This document shows positions 60,936 to 64,000 of a stretch of DNA of 64,000 nt, piece by piece (the stretch's first letter is position 1; each line of letters starts with the position of its first letter). Below the pieces are notes generated by a model. It was not told the DNA's origin, did not search any database, and was given only the letters and a program-made list of their open reading frames with translations. A program made the position numbers and the translations under genes. The stretch comes from Enterobacter asburiae (GTDB lineage: Bacteria; Pseudomonadota; Gammaproteobacteria; Enterobacterales; Enterobacteriaceae): the NCBI GenBank assembly GCA_011754535.1, contig JAAQVN010000001.1, positions 2,790,001-2,854,000 of the forward strand. The letters are read 5' to 3'.

Positions 60936-62468
60936 ATGGCTACTATTGATTCCCTGAACAAGGACAACACACGTCTGAGCGATGGACCCGACTGGACCTT
61001 CGAGCTGCTGGATGTTTACCTCGCCGAAATCGACCGGGTGGCAAAGCTGTATCGCCTGGATACCTATCCCCATCAGATTGAGGTGATTACCTCCGAACAG
61101 ATGATGGACGCTTACTCCAGCGTCGGGATGCCGATCAACTATCCGCACTGGTCGTTTGGTAAAAAATTCATTGAAACGGAGCGGCTGTATAAGCACGGCC
61201 AGCAGGGGCTGGCGTATGAGATCGTCATTAACTCCAATCCGTGTATCGCCTATCTGATGGAAGAGAACACTATTACCATGCAGGCGCTGGTGATGGCGCA
61301 CGCCTGCTACGGGCATAATTCCTTCTTTAAAAATAACTACCTGTTCCGCAGCTGGACGGACGCCAGCTCCATCGTTGATTACCTGATCTTCGCGCGTAAA
61401 TACATTACCGACTGCGAAGAGCGCTACGGCGTGGACGAGGTGGAGAAGCTGCTCGACTCCTGCCACGCGCTAATGAACTACGGCGTGGACCGCTATAAGC
61501 GCCCGCAGAAAATCTCTCTGCAGGAGGAGAAAGCCCGGCAGAAAAGCCGCGAGGAGTATCTGCAGAGCCAGGTGAACATGCTGTGGCGTACCCTGCCGAA
61601 GCGTGAGGAGGAAAAAACGATCGCCGAAGCGCGTCGTTATCCGTCCGAGCCGCAGGAAAACCTGCTCTATTTTATGGAGAAGAATGCCCCGCTGCTGGAG
61701 CCATGGCAGCGTGAGATATTGCGCATCGTGCGCAAGGTGAGCCAGTATTTCTATCCGCAGAAACAGACCCAGGTGATGAATGAAGGCTGGGCGACATTCT
61801 GGCACTACACCATTCTCAACCACCTGTATGACGAAGGGAAAGTCACCGAGCGTTTCATGATGGAATTTCTCCACAGCCATACTAACGTGGTGTTCCAGCC
61901 GCCCTACAACAGCCCGTGGTACAGCGGGATTAACCCGTATGCGCTGGGCTTTGCGATGTTCCAGGATATTAAACGCATCTGCCAGTCGCCGACGGAAGAG
62001 GACAAGTACTGGTTCCCGGATATCGCCGGCTCTGACTGGCTGGAAACGCTGCATTTTGCGATGCGCGACTTTAAGGATGAGAGCTTTATCAGCCAGTTTA
62101 TGTCGCCGAAGATCATGCGTGATTTCCGCTTCTTCACCGTGCTGGACGATGACCGTAACAACTATCTGGAAATCTCGGCGATCCACAACGAGGAAGGCTA
62201 CCGTGAGATCCGCTCTCGCCTCTCTTCCCAGTACAACCTGAGCAACCTTGAACCCAATATTCAGGTGTGGAACGTGGACCTGCGCGGCGACCGTTCCCTG
62301 ACGCTGCGCTATATCCCGCATAACCGCGCGCCGCTCGATAAAGGACGTAAAGAGGTGCTGAAGCACGTGCACCGCCTGTGGGGCTTTGACGTGCAGCTGG
62401 AGCAGCAGAATGAGGACGGCAGCGTGGAGCTGCTGGATCGCTGCCCGGCGCGGTTGAATACCCTGTAG
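60936..62468 (+). CDS. ycgB: SpoVR-family protein YcgB
   Basis: 510 residues from ATG 60936, with GAGG upstream; same length as E. coli YcgB. Conserved blocks PHWSFGKKFIETERLYKHG, ALVMAHACYGHNSFFKNNY and NEGWATFWHYTILNHLYDEG. SpoVR proteins are widespread, of unknown enzymatic role; the His/Glu-rich motifs suggest metal binding. E. coli ycgB belongs to the RpoS regulon, consistent with the sigma-S-like -10 noted upstream. Confidence 0.96.
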   Translation: MATIDSLNKDNTRLSDGPDWTFELLDVYLAEIDRVAKLYRLDTYPHQIEVITSEQMMDAYSSVGMPINYPHWSFGKKFIETERLYKHGQQGLAYEIVINSNPCIAYLMEENTITMQALVMAHACYGHNSFFKNNYLFRSWTDASSIVDYLIFARKYITDCEERYGVDEVEKLLDSCHALMNYGVDRYKRPQKISLQEEKARQKSREEYLQSQVNMLWRTLPKREEEKTIAEARRYPSEPQENLLYFMEKNAPLLEPWQREILRIVRKVSQYFYPQKQTQVMNEGWATFWHYTILNHLYDEGKVTERFMMEFLHSHTNVVFQPPYNSPWYSGINPYALGFAMFQDIKRICQSPTEEDKYWFPDIAGSDWLETLHFAMRDFKDESFISQFMSPKIMRDFRFFTVLDDDRNNYLEISAIHNEEGYREIRSRLSSQYNLSNLEPNIQVWNVDLRGDRSLTLRYIPHNRAPLDKGRKEVLKHVHRLWGFDVQLEQQNEDGSVELLDRCPARLNTL

Positions 62469-62480
62469 TGCAGCTTTTTT

Positions 62481-62549
62481 GCCCGGTGGCGCTACGCTTA
62501 CCGGGCTTACAAAACCTGTAGGTCGGGTAAGGCGTAGCCGCCATCCGAC
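62481..62549. repeat. Pair of REP units (BIME)
   Basis: Two REP palindromes in opposite orientation: GCCCGGTGGCG...CCGGGC (62481-62507) and GTAGGTCGGGTAAGGCGTAG with CGCCATCCGAC (62518-62549). This is the mosaic element (BIME) common in enterobacterial convergent gaps, here after ycgB. Confidence 0.85.
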
Positions 62550-62550
62550 G

Positions 62551-62583
62551 AAAAAAAACCTCTCGTATGAGAGGTTTTTTCTT
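62551..62583. terminator. Bidirectional rho-independent terminator between ycgB and fadR
   Basis: A run of A, arms CCTCTC / GAGAGG with a 4-nt loop, then a run of T. The symmetrical design ends transcripts from both the ycgB side and the fadR side. Confidence 0.9.
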
Positions 62584-63303
62584 TTAGCGGGTCTGAATCG
62601 CTAAATCGCCCGGCAGCGTTTTCTGCATACGGTGCCAGATTTCGCCGGAGTCGTGGCCGTAGCGGCGCACGGTTTCATAAACCTGATCGTGCAGGCCTTC
62701 GGTGCAGAGCTTGCTCAGCTTATGGTAGAAGCCCAGCGCCAGGCTGCGGGCTTCAGGATTGGCAAAATAGTGGCGACCAATGCGGGTATAGAGCCCTTTC
62801 ATGCCGTTGAGGATCAGGCCGTAAACCGGGTTGCCGGAGGCAAACGCCAGGCCGCGGAACACGTTGTAATCGAGGGTGGCAAAGGCATCGGCATGATCTT
62901 CAACTTCATTCGCGCTGGCCAGCACCGCAAGCGCATCCTCCGGATGCTGACGGAAAGCGGTACGAATAAAGATAGTCGCGATGTTGGTGCGCACGGAGAG
63001 CAGATTATCAATCAGCTGCGGCACGCTTTCGTGGTCGAGGCGCGCCAGCGTTTCAAGAATGTTCAGCCCCGAGGTTTCCCAGAAGTTATTTACCTTTGTT
63101 GGCTTGCCGTGCTGGATCGTCAACCATCCATCACGCGCCAGTCGCTGAAGCACTTCACGCAGCGTGGTGCGAGTGACGCCAATCAGTTCAGAGAGTTCGC
63201 GTTCAGCCGGAAGAATGGACCCCGCAGGGAAACGATTATTCCAGATGCTTTCAATGATGTACTCTTCCGCGAAACCCGCCGGGCTCTGCGCCTTAATGAC
63301 CAT
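62584..63303 (-). CDS. fadR: Fatty acid metabolism regulator FadR
   Basis: 239 residues from ATG 63303 ([16 protein letters not shown]), the E. coli length. GntR-type winged helix ([21 protein letters not shown]) and the acyl-CoA-binding C-domain ([20 protein letters not shown]). FadR represses beta-oxidation genes and activates fabA/fabB; long-chain acyl-CoA releases it. A -10-like TATGAT sits at 63343-63348 on the minus strand. Confidence 0.99.
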   Translation of the reverse strand: MVIKAQSPAGFAEEYIIESIWNNRFPAGSILPAERELSELIGVTRTTLREVLQRLARDGWLTIQHGKPTKVNNFWETSGLNILETLARLDHESVPQLIDNLLSVRTNIATIFIRTAFRQHPEDALAVLASANEVEDHADAFATLDYNVFRGLAFASGNPVYGLILNGMKGLYTRIGRHYFANPEARSLALGFYHKLSKLCTEGLHDQVYETVRRYGHDSGEIWHRMQKTLPGDLAIQTR

Positions 63304-63502
63304 AGTGAGATTTCCATTACACAGCTTTTGCAAATTGGACTCATCATACCAGAGGCGCGCAGCGGCAGGTAGCGCGGCAAAGTGAGAAAAGGGGATCGCC
63401 GTTTCATTTTTGTGAAATTTACAATGCGGTCTTATCCGCCTCCGGGCCGCGATTTTTGCGTATACTGATGTTTTGTATTATTTGACGGGAAGGACGTCTG
63501 TT

Positions 63503-64000
63503 GTGGAAATTTCTTTTGGGCGCGCGCTGTGGCGCAATTTTTTAGGTCATTCTCCTGACTGGTACAAACTAATACTGCTGGTTTTCCTGGTCGTTAATCC
63601 CCTCATTTTTAGTGTGGACCCGTTTATCGCCGGGTGGCTGCTGGTGGCGGAGTTTATCTTCACCCTGGCAATGGCACTGAAGTGCTATCCCCTGCTGCCA
63701 GGCGGTTTGCTGGCGTTTGAGGCCGTGGTCATCGGCATGACGTCAGCAGAGCATGTCAAAGCAGAGCTGGCCTCCAATCTTGAAGTGCTCCTGCTGCTTA
63801 TTTTTATGGTGGCCGGTATCTATTTTATGAAACAGCTGCTGCTGTTTATCTTCACCCGCCTGCTGCTGAGCATTCCGTCAAAAACCATCCTCTCGCTGGC
63901 GTTTTGCCTTGCCGCCGCCTTTCTGTCGGCCTTCCTGGATGCGCTCACCGTCGTCGCGGTGGTGATCAGCGTCGCCGTTGGATTTTACGGCATTTATCAC
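63503..64000 (+). CDS. nhaB: Na+/H+ antiporter NhaB (partial, 3' end outside window)
   Basis: GTG start at 63503 with AGGA 8 nt upstream; 166 residues are visible before the window ends. Sequence follows E. coli NhaB ([59 protein letters not shown]). Inner-membrane Na+/H+ exchanger for alkaline and Na+ stress. Divergent from fadR by 199 bp, the conserved enterobacterial order. Confidence 0.96.
   Translation, partial: MEISFGRALWRNFLGHSPDWYKLILLVFLVVNPLIFSVDPFIAGWLLVAEFIFTLAMALKCYPLLPGGLLAFEAVVIGMTSAEHVKAELASNLEVLLLLIFMVAGIYFMKQLLLFIFTRLLLSIPSKTILSLAFCLAAAFLSAFLDALTVVAVVISVAVGFYGIYH

Noticed and set aside
63304..63502. Possible FadR operator in the fadR/nhaB gap
   Set aside because: TTGGACTCATCATACCA has the wrong spacing for the TGG-N5-CCA core.
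1..64000. Mobile element borders (IS, integrase, tRNA attachment site) around the T6SS
   Set aside because: No transposase, integrase, tRNA or flanking direct repeat was visible; the left border lies outside the window.

Overview
The window looks like a chromosomal segment of an Enterobacteriaceae member close to Enterobacter (E. cloacae complex or a near relative). The right end carries the conserved enterobacterial order ycgR-emtA-ldcA-cvrA-dadX-dadA-ycgB-fadR-nhaB, with products nearly co-linear with the E. coli proteins, and REP-type palindromes sit between genes. The species cannot be fixed from this sequence alone. I saw no rRNA, tRNA, CRISPR array, IS element or prophage.

Positions 1-37362 (almost all minus strand) are one large type VI secretion system (T6SS). 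In the direction of transcription it starts with an SH3-domain lipoprotein and then runs tssJ, tssK, tssL, tssM, tagF, tssA, tssB, tssC, a toxin/immunity block (Rap1a-like, Tae4, Tai4-like), hcp, a second toxin/immunity block (lipoprotein, glycine-zipper effector, two-helix membrane protein), fha/tagH, pppA, an exported accessory protein, tagJ, tssE, tssF, tssG, clpV (tssH) and a ppkA-like kinase. An 'arsenal' end follows: an unknown protein plus membrane partner, a vgrG, a PAAR protein with a long C-terminal domain plus membrane partner, a 357-residue protein of unknown function, a second vgrG carrying a C-terminal zinc-metallopeptidase domain, and three exported proteins that are candidate periplasmic immunity factors. 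Sheath (TssB/C), tube (Hcp), baseplate (TssA/E/F/G/K), membrane complex (TssJ/L/M), recycling ATPase (ClpV) and a complete PpkA/PppA/Fha/TagF phosphorylation-type control set are all present, so the machine looks complete. The two vgrG genes share a near-identical 1.4 kb direct repeat.

Positions 37363-38341 are a non-coding, visibly AT-rich gap separating the T6SS from a ydeP-type molybdopterin oxidoreductase with a LysR regulator. Then come a two-gene unit on the minus strand (membrane fatty-acid desaturase plus a PhnD-like binding protein without signal peptide), a DJ-1/AraC-type regulator, a second type-I GAPDH, and a divergent MFS exporter/AraC pair. This is accessory metabolism of uncertain purpose.

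Positions 47785-64000 move into the conserved backbone: a sugar porin, periplasmic trehalase treA, a FoxA/FhuA-like siderophore receptor with a Fur box, a GlsB/YeaQ small membrane protein, ycgR with a clear FliA (sigma-28) promoter, cell-wall enzymes emtA and ldcA, the antiporter cvrA with a TTG start, the D-alanine catabolic operon dadAX with a CRP-like site, ycgB, fadR and the start of nhaB.

The most interesting parts are the effector/immunity cassettes in the T6SS, several of which I cannot assign to a named toxin family.
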